From assembly GCA_037954235.1 (NCBI GenBank), contig JBBMOA010000015.1, positions 8,525,001 through 8,589,000 of the forward strand: a DNA stretch of 64,000 nucleotides, read 5' to 3'. The position numbers were made by a program, and so were the translations under genes. The stretch comes from Aulostomus chinensis. Taxonomy: Eukaryota > Chordata > Actinopteri > Syngnathiformes > Aulostomidae. Of this stretch, positions 35,971 through 50,498 are shown in pieces. The stretch's first letter is position 1. Each line of letters opens with the position of its first letter. The notes under the pieces were generated by a model. It saw only the letters and a list, made by a program, of their open reading frames with translations. It searched no databases and was not told where the DNA came from.

Positions 35971-38900
35971 TTGTGACCAAATGTTTGACTGAATGTGGAT
36001 TATCTGGGCATTTTTTCATGTAAGAATATCACTTTTGTGGGAGTTTGGTGACCACTGGAGTAATTATTCAGCCTTGAGGGTGAGTAGCCCCATGAGTGTA
36101 ACTGAATGTTTTATTTCATATTATCTGATAAATGTGCTGTTTGTGCCTGCTGCAGTGGTTCTATCTTGACCCAGTTTCCTTAAATGTATACACAAGCAAT
36201 AGAGCTTTCAAATGATGTATGACACAGGTGGCTCCTGGAAAGTCTGGACTGGCTTTAGGGAGGTGTATATTTCAAGCTCCATATGGAGGGTTAGCATCTG
36301 GAAAGCAAAATTTGTTGAAATTAGAGAAAGGTGTTTTTATTCTACATTCCCCTTAAGGTTGTTGTAAACTTTTAGAGACTACAATCTGGCAACCTGATGG
36401 ATTTGGTGCCATCTTTTCAACTTAAGTGATGCTCTTTGCTCCTCTTTCAAAGAAGAACTACCCTTCAGTTCTTTTTATGTATGATCCTATAGCAGCATCT
36501 TTGCTAACCTCCTAAGGAGCTGCTTTTAATTTGTAGAGACAGCCATGTTTATCGCCTGAACCATACTGGTGGTTTGGACACATAACTTGTAGCCTGACAA
36601 GATGGTCTCTCTTGTGGTCAGCTGCAAAGTAAACCATTGGGTGCAGGTCACTCAGCATAGCTACAGTTGGATTATACCTTGAATGTTGTTGGCTGCTCCT
36701 GATAAAATAACTGAATAGAGGCAATTTAGTGAGCAACCACAACAGTGGGCGCGAAGAGATTAAAAGCTCAGAAGAGCAGTCATTAGCATGAGCAATTCCT
36801 GGCTTGTTGCTCATAGTGAGGTATTGGACCTTGATCTCCACTTTTTTTTTTTTTTTTAATTTACAGAGCATAAAGGACTCTTGAATCAGGTGAAGACACA
36901 CAAGAGTCAGAAGGCATACTGCAGTGTGTGAGTATTTTTACAGCCAACTGTGTGAACAACAACCCAGGGGATTTTGTTAGCCACATTTCCTCTCATAGGA
37001 TGTGACGCCTTTGCATGGATGGATGTATGTGACTCATAGGAAGTAGGGAAGACCCTCTGCATTTGGAGCCTCTGAGTAGCAAATACAGCAGGAGGGTCTG
37101 ACTGTCAGTCAGCATCTTACCCATCTTGCCTCCCTAAGAGTCAGCAGAACTCTCCACTGCTGCGTCACATTAAACGCAAGATGACCTGAGGGTGGTGGCT
37201 GCCTACTTTGTCAGTCTAACAAAGCCTGTTTGGCCCTTTTCATACCATTGCAATGGCAATTTGCTGTGTGTGACCTTTGGAAGGGCAATGTAACATGACA
37301 AGAGCTGTTAAGATCTGAAGAGCACCCAGGGGTTCCTCAAGATATAGGCTATTCTTACAGTTTGAGTTTATCGCCCCCTTTATTTTTGGGCTTTCACATC
37401 AGCTGTCTATGAGTCTTTTCTCGTGTGGGCAGAGGATTTCTCCTCATCTGCACTCATTCACTGCTCACACTTGGGCCATTTCCACTGGAATGCTTAGAAA
37501 GGCAGCATCAGGGACATTTGTCAGTGTGTATATATCAGAGCTTACGATTTCCAGATCCTCCCCCTCTACTGCATCTCGGCAATGATAAATCTGACTACAA
37601 AATAAGGAATCTCAGCCTTTAGACATGGCAGGTTGCTTGGGATGCATTACTTTTCATCAAATTCCTATGGTGATGGGGAAATTATGGGCCAAGTGGAAGT
37701 AGCCACTTTAGGACATGCGCAGTATGCATCCTCCGAATAGAAGAATGACACAAACGCCAGCTGGGGATGCATGAATGAGAGAATTTAACAGGCATTGCAT
37801 TTTTTAATTATTCTAGCACCAAAAAAACAAATGTTAATGATTTAAAAATGCAAATAAAGTAGTTACAATGAGCCACACCTAAAATGTGACTCTGTAGGAA
37901 ACTGTGCATCCAGATACATTTAACTTTTTGATGACGTGAATAGTCCTCCTTGGCATCCAGTTGACTTTCTTCAGTATGCAACATGTTCCTGGCTGTTTCT
38001 TGGCTTTCCCCCAATGTGGAACACAGCCGTTAAGCCTCTCTGTCTTGCATCCTCAGGACAGCCTCCACAGTTGTCCTAGAGAGATTATGGTTGGATGGAT
38101 GTACAATATATGCAAATCAAGCATGGAATGTATGGACACCAGGACATTCTAACCATGGGAATGTTGCCAGTCTCATTCCAAAACCACAGCAATGGATGCA
38201 TAACAACCTCAGCTGCTTTGGGAGGAATTTAGACAAGTTTTGGGAGCCTAAATTCTTATGAAAGAATTTGCCTCAGTCGTGCTACAAAAGTATTGGAATT
38301 AGTTCCATTTTAAGCACAAGGGCAATGTTAATTTCTGATGGGAAAGGGGTTTCAAAGTTTGGATAACAGAACAGATATCATTTTATGCTGTGACATTTAG
38401 ATGGTATTTGGAATACCGTGTCCACATACCTCTTTTATCTGCTGTTTACAAACATAAAAATGTAACTGTTAGATGAATGGACAGAGGGAATTAGATGACT
38501 GAGCCCCCACAAAGATCCCCATTTGCACAGCCCTTGAAGGCACGTGCAGATTTATGTCCCCCCCCCCCCCCACTGAGACAGCTGAATGAACTGTCTATGC
38601 ATTTTAAAATAGTCTTTATCAATAAATAATGATCAGCCATATGTATATATTTTTTTTAATGAAAGAATGAAATTCAATCTGGAATGATCTCTTGCTCTGT
38701 TTGTATAAATGTGTGTGTAATTTGTGTGAATATTTAAGTCTGTGAATGCAAACATCTGCACTCATGAAAGCCTGCACACTTTCATTTCTCTTTGTTTGGT
38801 ACCGTGTGTGTGTGTGTGTGTGTGTGTGTGGCCCCTAGCTTAAGTACTCCTTCCCCTGAATAGAGGATGTCAGTGAACCGGCTAGTCTCTGGAGTAGAGC

Positions 38901-40619
38901 TCACTCTACACAGGGTGAATGTTGTTCTATTCTAGGAACTTGCCTCTAAACAGAGAAGAACACAAATGTGGCACTTCCTGACACTTCTACCTCTTGTGCA
39001 GCTGCTGTTTGGTTTCGGCCTGGGAGGGCAGGAGGGAACGTGGAAGAGATTGGGAGCAGGACAGTGAGGATAGAAGAGGGAGAGAGAGAGGCTGAGGGAG
39101 TCACTCACCCTGTAGACATTTAGCCAGCCAGCCAGCCAGCCAGCAAAGGCATTTGCATAAACAGCTGGCAAGCCAGGTAGTCAAATAACCAGACATATAT
39201 CCATTAATCAAAAAAGAGAGCTTGCCTAGCAAACACCTATCTAGCTTGCTGAAGCCAAGTGAACTGAGCTGCTCAGAGGCGACAGCCTAGGACGTCAGCT
39301 GTGGCAGGTGTGTGCCTCTCTTTCATATGGCGTCCTGACCCAGGAACGCTGATAGAAAGTGGCAGGACGAGAGGTGTGAAAGAGGAGGCAGAGTGGTTGA
39401 AGGGAACATGCCTCAGTTTTATAAGGTAAATGGAAAAAGAGACAGATGGAAGGCAAATGTGTGAATCACCAAAGCAGATGTTGGTGTGGCTGTGCTGGGG
39501 TTTATGTTTGACTGAGGCTGTAGGGTGACATCACAGGTGCTAAGCGGTCAGTGCTGCCGTTTTGCAACTACTGTACACTTCCCAGACATCGTTCCACAAT
39601 CAAATGGTGTTCCACAGTGAAGTGCGTTTCCATTTGTTTTCTGTTTAGGAAGTCACTGTAGGTGGTGCTGTCTTTCAGCTCTCACACACTAAATTCTCTT
39701 TTTTTATTTGCTGTGAAGCCTACAGGACAAAACCACACATACCCTCTCCTCCCTCCTCACTGCTTGTTGTTAGTGGCTGATATGAAATATAATATTATTT
39801 GGGTCCACTAAAACAGGATTTACATGACAATGGTGATCTATGGAACACACTGCTGCTGCTGACTAATTAGTTTAGGTGGGAAGAGGGAAAACAATTCAGA
39901 CAGTAAAATGTGTGGGAAGGCTGTTGCGGTTAACTTCAAAACAGATTTTTATGTTTTGGACATCTCATGGGTGGAGCACATGGTGGCAATATATTTTGTG
40001 GCTTTATGCTGAAAGTGTTCTATTTTGGGGCAATGTAATGCATGGTCATTTCTTGTTGGAATTAGCTTACTATTCGTCAGAACACATTAAACCCAGCTGA
40101 ACTGTTATCAGTGACTATGGACTGCTGCATCTCAATATTAACCTGATTAAGAGACACAATTGTTCACGCTGGCATGTAAACAGCACTTTCTGATGACATT
40201 TGCTTAATAAGGTCAGAGTAAGCAATCATTGAATTAAGATATGGAGTATTCTGATCTCAGCTGCATCATTAACATTAGTTGTAGACATGAATTTACCTTA
40301 GTTACCCTGTCAAGACCTTTATGAATGCTTTCATGCAAACATGCATACAGATCATCATAATGTTCTTTGAGTTGAGTTGAGAGAGTTGGGAAGTAATCTA
40401 GGTACACATTTTTGGTTATGGGCGCATATGGTGTAGCATGTAAGACTGAGAAAGAATGAAATGTTTTCTCAGCAACATATCTTAATTAATATTTTCCTTA
40501 TTAAGAATAATTGTTTTAATTGTCCATGTAAACATAGTCTGTTAGCCTTCAGCGGTTGGCTGGAAGCCACTCAAAGATGGCATTAGATGGACTACACAAT
40601 AAAATACCCGGGAAACATA
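35971..40619. other. gene-free interval with short repeats
   Basis: Holds a C run of about 13 near 38559-38571, a (TG)n of 27 bp at 38804-38830 and a (CCAG)n tract near 39122-39145. No ORF carries convincing protein features. Confidence 0.45.
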
Positions 40620-40805
40620 GAGGCACCTGCGGGCTGATTAGAATCCCAGAGTTCTGTCTTTGGGAGAGACCTCTTTGAGAGAACCTGTTGCAGGAGAATA
40701 TGCAAACTCCAAACAAAAGGACTGGTGGTCAGGTTTGAACACAACCTTCTCGCTGTGAGGTGACAGTCCTTAACACTGTGCCACAGTCAGCGCGAGGTTA
40801 TTTAA
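40620..40805 (-). repeat. diverged V-SINE-like copy with tRNA-like head
   Basis: On the minus strand it begins GTGGCACAGTGTTAAGGACT, goes through CTCACAGCGAGAAGGTTGTG and TTCAAACC (a B-box remnant), then a TTTGCATATTCTCC block and a worn central domain. Order and wording match the tRNA-related head and centre of the family seen at 27603. It is more diverged, so older. Confidence 0.55.
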
Positions 40806-43800
40806 TTAATTCAATTGTAAATGTCAGTGCAACAGGGGAAGGCTACAAGGCTTGTTTATTGCTAAGAATAGACAACCCCCCCCCCACAGATTAGAATAAA
40901 GTGGTGAGGAACATAGGAACATTATCTGTTGTACAGCCATGAATACCCATATGCCTTCCTCCATTTCATTAGCATATTATTGCTAACAGTGTGCACACTG
41001 AAACCCTCACTTTCTCCCCTGAATGCTGACCCCAACCATGAATCTAAAGCAAACCTGAATCCAGTTCTAACTCAAAAACCAGGTCAGTCTCAAACTCCCC
41101 TCGGACCTTCTGAGGAGTGACCACACAAATCCTGAAATGTGCCTCGCTACAATGGTTTCACATTAGCTTCATAAAGATAGATAGAGATCCACACACACAC
41201 GCGCGCATGCACACACCCGTGGGCACGCACACACCCGCACCGGCAGCTGCTCAGTGGTTGTGGCAGGTACGTGACAGAGACTGTGGACAAAGCGTCCCCG
41301 TCTCAGCTGTGGTTTATAGATTAGGCCGCAGCTAATGAAATAGAAATGGTGTGTAAAGCGCAAGCTTTTAATCTTTGCTCGCTGCGGGACACTCCGTAGC
41401 ATGACGGTGACACATCTGAGGTCGGCGTGGAGACTGGAAAAATAGTAGTAACTTAGAGACATATGAAGAATTTTAGTCTCTGAACTAATATTGGACATGG
41501 TTTGACAGTACAGATGGATAGACGTTTCCCAATAATCCATCTTTTTTCAGAAGTGATAGATTGTATTCTGTAAAAGCAGAATTAAAACTGGATGAAGAGA
41601 ATTTGAATTGCCTGACGAAAGTAAAAAGTCATACATATTTACACTTGTAGTTTTAGACAGGACTAATCCTTCTCTTTGTGTAGACTTCTCTCCTTATCCT
41701 AGTTTTGTGGCCACCCACAAGCTGTCCTCAATTTAGCAGTTAATTTTAGCTGCTCGCTCCCCTCAAATAAAATATTTTTGTTGCCAGTTGCTTTGAACTC
41801 CTTTTCTGACTAAAAATGTTCAGATTCTGTCACTTCATTTCAATCTGTCAATCTGCACTTAAAATATAAACAAATAAATATCATTAAATGATATTTAGCC
41901 TGTCCATAGGTGTGAGCTTTTTTACTGATTGAACACAACAAGCTAGCGCCGTAGACTTGCTGCTGTTGCATGATCCTAATAATTCTACGTGGACATTCTA
42001 AACAATAAGTAATGAGTGATCAAAGTCATTCTTTACTGTAGAAAAGAGACTAGAAGAGTTGGGAGGAAGCATAGATACACCAATTTAATGATAAATGATC
42101 CCAATTACATTGATGCAAATCAGAACACCTTGGAAATACGCATTTATTTTGAAATTCCCAAAGCACATCTTGCTCTCTGCTTTGCCACCCAAGCACACCT
42201 TTGGAAATAAAATTGTCAAGTCATAATTTAAATTATTTTTGTGAATTGATATAAACTGAACAAATTTTATTAAGTAGGCATGGGATGTTGGCTCAAAACA
42301 TTCTGGTGACATACTTTGTTTTATCTGAACATATTGTGTCATTGTCTAAAGAATCAATATGTTATTGCATAATGATGAATCTGGTCATTCTCAGCAATAA
42401 TTGATACTGAACTAAGGGAAAAATATACATGTGGAAGGAAAGAAAAAAAATACCAGTGCAGTATTTCGTCACGTCCTTAAGACCAACAGCTTTTGTTTCC
42501 GCTGTTTGCCTACCTTGAACAGGTCCATAAAGACACACATAATTGGAAAGGAGAGAGCTGTTTAATGAAATGGCCACTCAGTTCCACCATGTATTATATC
42601 AATCAGAAAATTCCTGCTCAGAGAGTGAAAGCTGCCCTCCACTGCACTGAACAGCACCGGCGTGGGACACCAGCAATTTGACTGGAGGGACCCGAGCTTG
42701 AGCAGCCCAATTTATTAAAGTCAAAGAAACTGTGTCCTTGGAGGTCAATGCCACTCCGCAATGGAACACGAGGACAATTTGTGTTTTCTCCTGCATTACA
42801 AGAGTGTGTGTTTAAACAGACCTCTGGCATAAAATTTCTCCCTTGGCATATAATGACCTCTCAGGCAATTATTTTGTTTATACCCTCCTGGTACGAAGCA
42901 GACACTGTAAGTTGGTTTCAGAGGATGTAGAAGCGTTCCCACATTATTTTATCGATCGTTTTGCCCTTTGGGTTACAGCATATGCAGGAATGTAAGCAAT
43001 TATACAACAATTGTAGAAGTGCATTGTTTTCAGTGGATACAGCCATACCTTGCAGGACTTGTCTACTTAACAGGCTCAATGGTGTCTTTATAGTTCACAG
43101 GCTGTATGTTATCTCCCCCCACAGTGGTCAATTTCTAGCTAGCACTCCCTCATCACAGCCTTATCCATTAAGAGACACTCTATTTTAAACAAACAGCTTG
43201 TCATTGTTCCAATTGACTGCGTCTTGGCTTAACCATTGTCCCATTAACAAGCTAATCAAGTCAAGAGAGGCACATTTGTCTCCTCTCTGGCAGGTCTGAT
43301 AATGGTCGCCTGCATTATTTCAGGAAGACAAAGGATCTGTGAAGGTCCCTGATGAGTCATTCCTCTTTAAGGATAACAAGGCCTCTTTTACTCATGGATG
43401 AACATGAAACGAGATGGTTCGAGGTATGACTTAAAGACATTTTAAGTAAAATTATTTATTGCACCTTTATTGCAAAAGCAGCATTATTCAAATTTGGAAC
43501 AGAACTGCACTTAGATAAGCTTACGATAAGCTGCACATGTGCAACACAGGTGCACAAACAAATCATGTTTGTTTTCCACGTATCACCATCTCTCATCTTA
43601 TATGTATTTTATTCTCTCACTTAAGGATGGATGAGATACTCAAGTATGAGTCACCAGTATACTTGTACCTAAACCCCTGTGTCATAATTTCCTATTGTGC
43701 TCAATGATTGAATTATTTCCTGACTGCAGTAACCCAGGGCTTGATGAAGCTCTCAAGTGAGTTTCAGCTCCACTGTCAGGCCCGCATCTTTGCTGTTTTG

Positions 43801-44924
43801 CTTCACTCTTCCTTCTCACGGCATTGTTTTTGGACTCTGTTGTAATCAGAATTGAGAAAAAGGTGGTGAATGCAATGGTGTATCACATTTTTGTTTTCCT
43901 GAATGACATATTAAGATTCCCGTATATTCTGAGGGAAAATAACTGACTTCCTGCTAACAACAATCCCCATATCAGGTGAAATGACTATATGTCCAAGAGT
44001 AATCCCAGTATTGAGATCATCATTCAGTGGAAACTTGTCATTCATCTGTTCTTATCAATCATTTTTTTCATCATAGTTTCATTAAACTGAAGCTATATGA
44101 TACAAAAGAAAAATGTCCTCACCTGTCAAGAGATTTTTTTTTTCCCCAATGGTGTGGTAATAAAAAGAACATATGAATCACGATAAATCATACTGAGTTC
44201 ATATTACTTTTTAGATCGTGCTATAAATCAAATCAGCACCACAACAGTTTTCTTGGTGATTTTATAAACAAACAGCAGGTTTGATGGTCTGTACTTATTT
44301 ATAACTGATGGATCTGGATTGATCTTTGGAAAACCTTTGAAAGTAGCCCAAAGTCTGTTATGTGCATCATCTGTTGCCAGGCTACAAAAGGTCCTCTAAA
44401 AGGAATCTGAAGGCATCACATGAAGGGTTTGTGATGAAGGACAACTTCTTCCAGAACTGAGCAGTTCATAGTGTAACTGCAGTGAGGCATGTCAGCTGAT
44501 AGCTTGGCACATCTTTCACATTTTGTTTTGTGAAAAAGCAGCAAAGTCTTCATGTGAGGTATTTATTCTTAAATGATATGTTAAAAATTGAGCAAAATGC
44601 TATTGTTGAAATTCAAGCGCCTAATCTGTAAACAGCAGGAAGCAGGAGTTGGTTTGGAGCGATAGCTGTGGGCGTAGCAAAAGTCGTAGCCAGAAGCATC
44701 AGTAGCATAGCCAGAACCAGCTCTGATTGTGGTGACCAGGCCAAAACTGATAGTGTCCATGTGCTTGTCATCCTCCTGGATCCCTTAGAGAGAAAACTGC
44801 TCCACTACAACTCAATTATTCTCTTGAAACCCCATTTGGAAACATATGAAGTGCTCAATCACCAGTCGAGGAGCACCACAGTTCTCATTTTAAGATGCTC
44901 CATGTTGTAAAATGTGGGGAAATG

Positions 44925-44955
<31 letters not shown>

Positions 44956-47900
44956 ACTAACATAATTAGCCATCTGCATGGTTGGAAACTACTTTACCAA
45001 GTAAATATGGTCACTTTAAATAAAATTCTGGTACCAGGGTCCTACTTGAAAGTGTAGTCGATCTTCCCCTTCGTCTCTCTCCTTCGTCGGATTCGGCTGC
45101 ACACACATGCACGCCGGCATTTTTAGTCCACTAATGTAATAATGATTGCAAACTGCTTTATGGAAAAAAGAAGTGAGTAACATACATATTCCCCCCCCCC
45201 CCACATACACACACACTCCTACTACCAAAACTGTCTCGGCGATGATGCAGCAGGCTTATGAATTTCTCTTGACTGATTGTTTTCAATTCATGTATTTTCT
45301 TTGATATTATGTGTAGATTTCAAATCAAAGTGATTCAGCTTAGAAAAACCTTGACAGCTCAGTGGCCTGAAACAGACACACTGAGGCTGCCAGGAGCAGC
45401 CAGAGACCCCGCATGGCAAAACCCAAGCGCCATATTTATTTGTCAAATTTCTACAGAAGAGAAGAAGAAAACTTAATAGAAGAGAGAAACGGTTGACGTA
45501 AAATTTTAATTTCCATAAGTTAATGTGACTTGTTTATAACGCAAGGAACTTTGCTCACTACCTTAACTTATTTAAATGAAAGGTAAAAACCCCCAAACAA
45601 ACGAAACAACCATTTTGAGTTGTATTTTGAAGCACATGGGTTTCACCTTGTTCTGATCCAACTTCCTCAGGATACCAGAAACACAGCTAGCAAGTGTGAA
45701 GTAGATCGGACGACCACACATAAAGGGAGAATTACTCAAGTGATGTTGTTACAGAGACAAATAAGGTGAGGGTTTTCTTTTGTCTTTTGCAATGTTGGAG
45801 GTGTGAGTCTTTTTAAAAAAATATTTAATCAACTAACGCAGCAGGAAGCAGGGACTGTGAAATTAGCATTTGTGCCTGCTTCATACATAGCATCAAACAT
45901 TCCAGAGTAATATATATTACCCTTCATTTTGTTCATGTACTGATGTTTGATCAATTTGGGGAGCACTTTATGCGTGTGATGCCTCTGTCACAGGTGCAAT
46001 GCTGTCAAATATCAGGGTGTTTTTTTCTTAACAGGTCAGCTGCCAGTTTTCCAGAAACTTGATGGTGGGCCTTTACATCATTAAGTGACTACATCACACG
46101 ACACATCAGGGATAATAACATTAGGTTTTTTGTGGTTCCATTACGTTAAGCGTAATTACCTGATAAATAAATAAATTTCGTGGAAATAAATTACCTGCCA
46201 AATCAAATCTCTTGGCTGGACAATTTTGCCTGTGGGCCCAGCTTTAGACAGCCCTGGTTTAGTCTTAGTATATAAATGTGAAATTAAGTGTGTGTGTGTG
46301 TGTGTGGGGGGGGGGGGGGTGTTTTGGAAAGGACAAACCTCCCTGGCATGTTGGTATAAGAGGAAGATGATTCACAGAGTGTGATCTGACTGGATCTCCA
46401 GAGAGAAAATGGTCCTCATTTACACCACAGCTCTCAAGTGAAATGTTTGACAGCAAACAACCAAAAAACTACTTGCAGAGACACATCAGCACACCCATCA
46501 ATATGAGTGACAACTTCGACTAAGTGCCAGTATGTCTCTGCTGTAGGTGTTTGGGTCTCTTCCACTTCCTGTGGAAAAGCCCTTAGGTTTACACAAATAC
46601 CGAGCTGATAGTGTTGCTTTGTGTTTACAAGGCAGGACATTTTTTTTTTCCTGCAACAGGTCCCTGTTGATCTCTCATCTATTTCCAGTTATGCAGCCTG
46701 CAGGCACATCTGAGTGACACAAAAGGAAGATGTGCCACAGCTACAGTTATTATGAACTCAGCAAGGAAGATGGGATTTAACCCGTGTTTGTTGGTTTGTC
46801 ACTCTGAGTGGTTGTCAGCAAGCTTACGCAAACACTACAATGTCGCTTTTTACCAAACTCAGCGGAAGGGAGCATTGCAGCATGGGTCAGGAAAGAGGCT
46901 TCTCATTTTTTTGCTGAGTGGCATTTCAGCCTCAAACACCAGCAATCTAAGGCTGATTAATCAGTTTATGTCTACTTTAATGAGAGCAGCTGTTGGTAAA
47001 ATCGCTGTACATTTATGTGGCATTTCTTGCTGGAATGTACCCATGTAATCTCAATCTGTCCCCGTGTCGTGATGTACAGACGTTCCTCAATGACTGTGAC
47101 AGCTCAGTGACGTGGGTTTACAAAGAGGTAATTTACATTCAAATAAAATACATCATCCTTCTTGCATGTAGATCTAATTTAACTGACATTTACACTTAAT
47201 ATTATGTGTCATCAATCCCTACTTTGGTGCAGTGCATTTTAATGCCAGGAGTGAATGGAGTCAAATCTGCCTGTCAACACTGCAAGATTTGTCATTCTCA
47301 GTTATCGAGTTTAGTGTTGGATAGTCCAACGTACTGATATGCGCTCAGAACTGCATACGCCCACTTGCTGGTGGTTACTGTGTCTTTGCTACATGTCTAT
47401 GAACCAAAAATACTGCTTTTTCTTGATTTCAGTCAGCACCAATGAAAACTTTTGATGCCTTTTGGGATTGGCAAAACACTGACGATGATCTGCTTTTCTC
47501 TCAAGCGGCAGTAAAGTCTGATCGACAGCTTTCTCTCTTGCCCAATCATAATGAAATAAATGGTTTCAACCTTGCCAGCTTATGAAAACAGTCTGAAATG
47601 TTTGCAGCTGAGAAATAAAGTCTCTATTCCTTATTTTAGCTCCATGCAGACTTTAGATAAGTGAGTTTCTGGAGTTTTAAGAAAGTGTGGAGTTCCACCT
47701 TGATGATAACCACGGCCCATTCTTTCTTGATCTGTTCTTAAGTGTCTTTCTGAACTCACGATGACACTGCAAGTCAGCTTATGAGGTCAAAATTAAAGTA
47801 TTTATTAAGCACAAAGCAAGAACATCAGCGTCTTTAATGATGCAGTATCAAAACACACTGTGAAAGAGGAAGAACAGAACAAGAAAATATGCCCTTATTA

Positions 47901-50275
47901 GTTAATTGCAGTGTCCCTGCAGTTCTCAGTTAAACATGGATGGTGAAAAACTCTCTTTAGTAAGAAAACATGGCTCTCCTCATTATAAAACTCTAAAGTG
48001 TTTACACTTAATATTTTCACTTGTAAAATCGTATTTTTTTTTTTTTTGCAAAGCCATGACCTTTCATGCGGTAGGCAGCAATTTCTTTCCAGCACTGCTC
48101 CCAAGAACTGAGCAGATGTAAAGAAAAACAGGCTGTGAGTCAGAGGAAGGCCAGATATGATAATGCAGTAAGACATAAGGAATATTTGATTTTAAGATGC
48201 AGTGTTAAATTGGCTTTTTGCACAATGAACTGGCATAAAACACGAACGGTGGTTTAGCGGGTTTTGTAAAGAGGGATATATGGTGCTTGTTACCTTATCA
48301 GGACATGCTTTTATGAGCAGAAACCTGCTGATGCAGAGGCCACCTTTTATTTGCCTCTTTTATTTTTCTCCATAAAATAAAGGGACTGGATTCACTGTGA
48401 CAAAGATGTTGTAGCTTGGAAACAATTACAAGTAAACACTGATCGTGTGTGCTTGTCCTAGAAACAGCCCACCATATTGTGTGAAATATTGCACTTTGCC
48501 CTTTTTGCCTGGATTGTAAACATACAGTTTGTTCCTCGTCTAGTATACAGCAAGATTTTACTCCCTTTTAAATGAATTATTTCACCACCTCTGTAAGCTG
48601 TGGTCTACTTGCTGTACTGATGTCCAACTACTACATTTCCTACAGGTAGTTTGTATTATGATAATATGAAGGGGTTCTATTACTTTTCTGCTCATACACT
48701 GAGTTAAGCTGGTTGCTGCCGGAGACCTTTCTTGCTCTGAAGGTCAGGTGTTATTCACCAGTGGTGGATTCGACCGTTCCAATGAGTTCAGTGACATCCC
48801 TGTGTGTCTCTTCTCTGTGGCTGCTGCAAGAGGCGGCTGTTGCTGCTGGTCCCTTGACTCACACCTTACAGAGGTGTTTCAGTGGGCTGAAATCCTTCTT
48901 ACTGATCTTCCTCCAAGCATTTGCCCACATTACCTGTATATTATTGCTCAATCAGGGCTGGGGTACAGGGTGTTACATATTGTCACTTTGCATCCTGCAT
49001 TATTGTTCATATATAGTGGTTTTAGGGAGTTTTGTCAGGGACACGTTATTATCCTCCTTCAAGGCTTAAGCAACATTTTGCAGCATTTGTATTTAAACCA
49101 ACACATTAAATATCATTTTGAAGGCACATTTTCATACCTCCTCGGAGCAATGCAATTTACGGAGACTTTGGTGTGAGATTCCATTGTCTATACTAATCAC
49201 GGTGTGTTTGTGCGTTTTATGATGTACTGACTTGCAGCTAAATGGTACTTGTTGATTTTTGTCTCTGCTGACCTGCAGCCCCACTAGTTAGTTTCCGGGG
49301 CTGCAGTGATTTCAAGGTTGTAAAAGAACTGGAGACCTAGTATTGAATATCGGATTGCCAGTTATTAATATTAGTGCCAGATATTAATGTTAGTGTATTT
49401 CTACACTTACTTTCCATGTACCCCTGTTATCGCCCTCCTTGAAAGTGTCACAGCCTCTAAACTTCCACCACTTAATGGCAACAATCCTGTAACTTTGCTC
49501 TAATTATTTGATGGTGGGATGAACAGAAACAGATTTACGGGACAGCAGGGGGTGCGTTTCCTGACAGACTGGCTTGCTGTGAAAAGCACCCTCCCTCTGG
49601 CAAAGTCTTATTCTTTTCATCCCAGTATTCTAGAAGGGACTAAACACTATAAAAGAAAAGCCTTTAAAAGAGGAGTAGATGATGTGGTAGACTGCAAAAT
49701 ATGATCGGACAACTGGAAATGAGGACATTCACAGACCAGCTTTGTGCTGCAAGGTTTGCCATCATGTCACAATTTCATGTGTATGCAAACCAGAAAATAA
49801 AAGACTCGGCTGTGCTGTATTTTTATATGAAACTAGCACTTTTCAAGATGTTTTATGCAGCATTTCAGCAAAGATGTAAAACTTTGTATGAAACTGTGTC
49901 ACTTTAAATTACTTGGTCAATTTATTATATTAGGAAAACTTCTAAATATATTTATAAGTGCTCAGTAAAAACCTGAAATCTTACCTGACAAACACTGAGA
50001 TCCAGCTACACATTTATACTTTCACCATCTTGTCTATTTTATATCTTAAATATTTTTTTTCTTTTTTGTTCAAAGTCACCTGATCTTCATGATCTATGGT
50101 TTCATTCAGGGTTCGCTTATATTTGTGGTACGGATTTAGGTTGGAACTGGCTGTTGAATCGTGCAGTGAGCAGGTAAAAATGGGAAGAAGCACAGGAACA
50201 CGCTTAAACACCAACCTATAGGCCCAAATACTGTATCCCTGTGGCCTGAGGAGAACCCCCACCCCCAACCCCCTC
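40806..50275. other. gene-poor interval
   Basis: No gene supported. Contains (GT)n at 44925-44953, a (TG)n followed by a 14-G run at 46288-46319, a C run at 45191-45202 and A/T runs. The sequence at 42760-43400 has several homeodomain-type cores (CAATTA, TTAACAAGCTAATC) and no repeats, so could hold conserved regulatory elements. A 142-codon ORF at 48748-49176 overlaps another open frame and has no protein-like features. Confidence 0.4.
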
Positions 50276-50308
50276 ACGCCACCCCACCCCACCCCACCCC
50301 ACCCCACC
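50255..50308. repeat. (ACCCC)n tract, G-quadruplex-type on the minus strand
   Basis: Five ACCCC units follow three shorter C runs. The minus strand therefore has eight closely spaced runs of four or five G with one- or two-base loops in places, a strong quadruplex pattern. Confidence 0.85.
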
Positions 50309-50498
50309 ACCAATTCCTTGTTTTGGCTGGCAGATGTTTTCTTGGGAGCCTCCGGTTCACATTCATCCTGCTCTGCTTTAACAAGAAGGGCCCCAGTTTC
50401 CAAATTTAGACCCAGTATATCTCAGTTGTTGACTCTTTGTTCTCCACCTACCAGCAGGTTTGTTTTGTAACATATATATCTATATCTATATATACGTA

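Noticed and set aside
36512..36901. 129-codon minus-strand ORF
   Set aside because: It runs through a T/A homopolymer read as a Lys run and has no protein-like features.
46752..47048. 98-codon ORF
   Set aside because: No domain, signal or conserved pattern; expected by chance in this length of sequence.
48748..49176. 142-codon ORF with hydrophobic stretches
   Set aside because: It overlaps another long frame, has no domain-like pattern or splice context, and composition alone can explain it.
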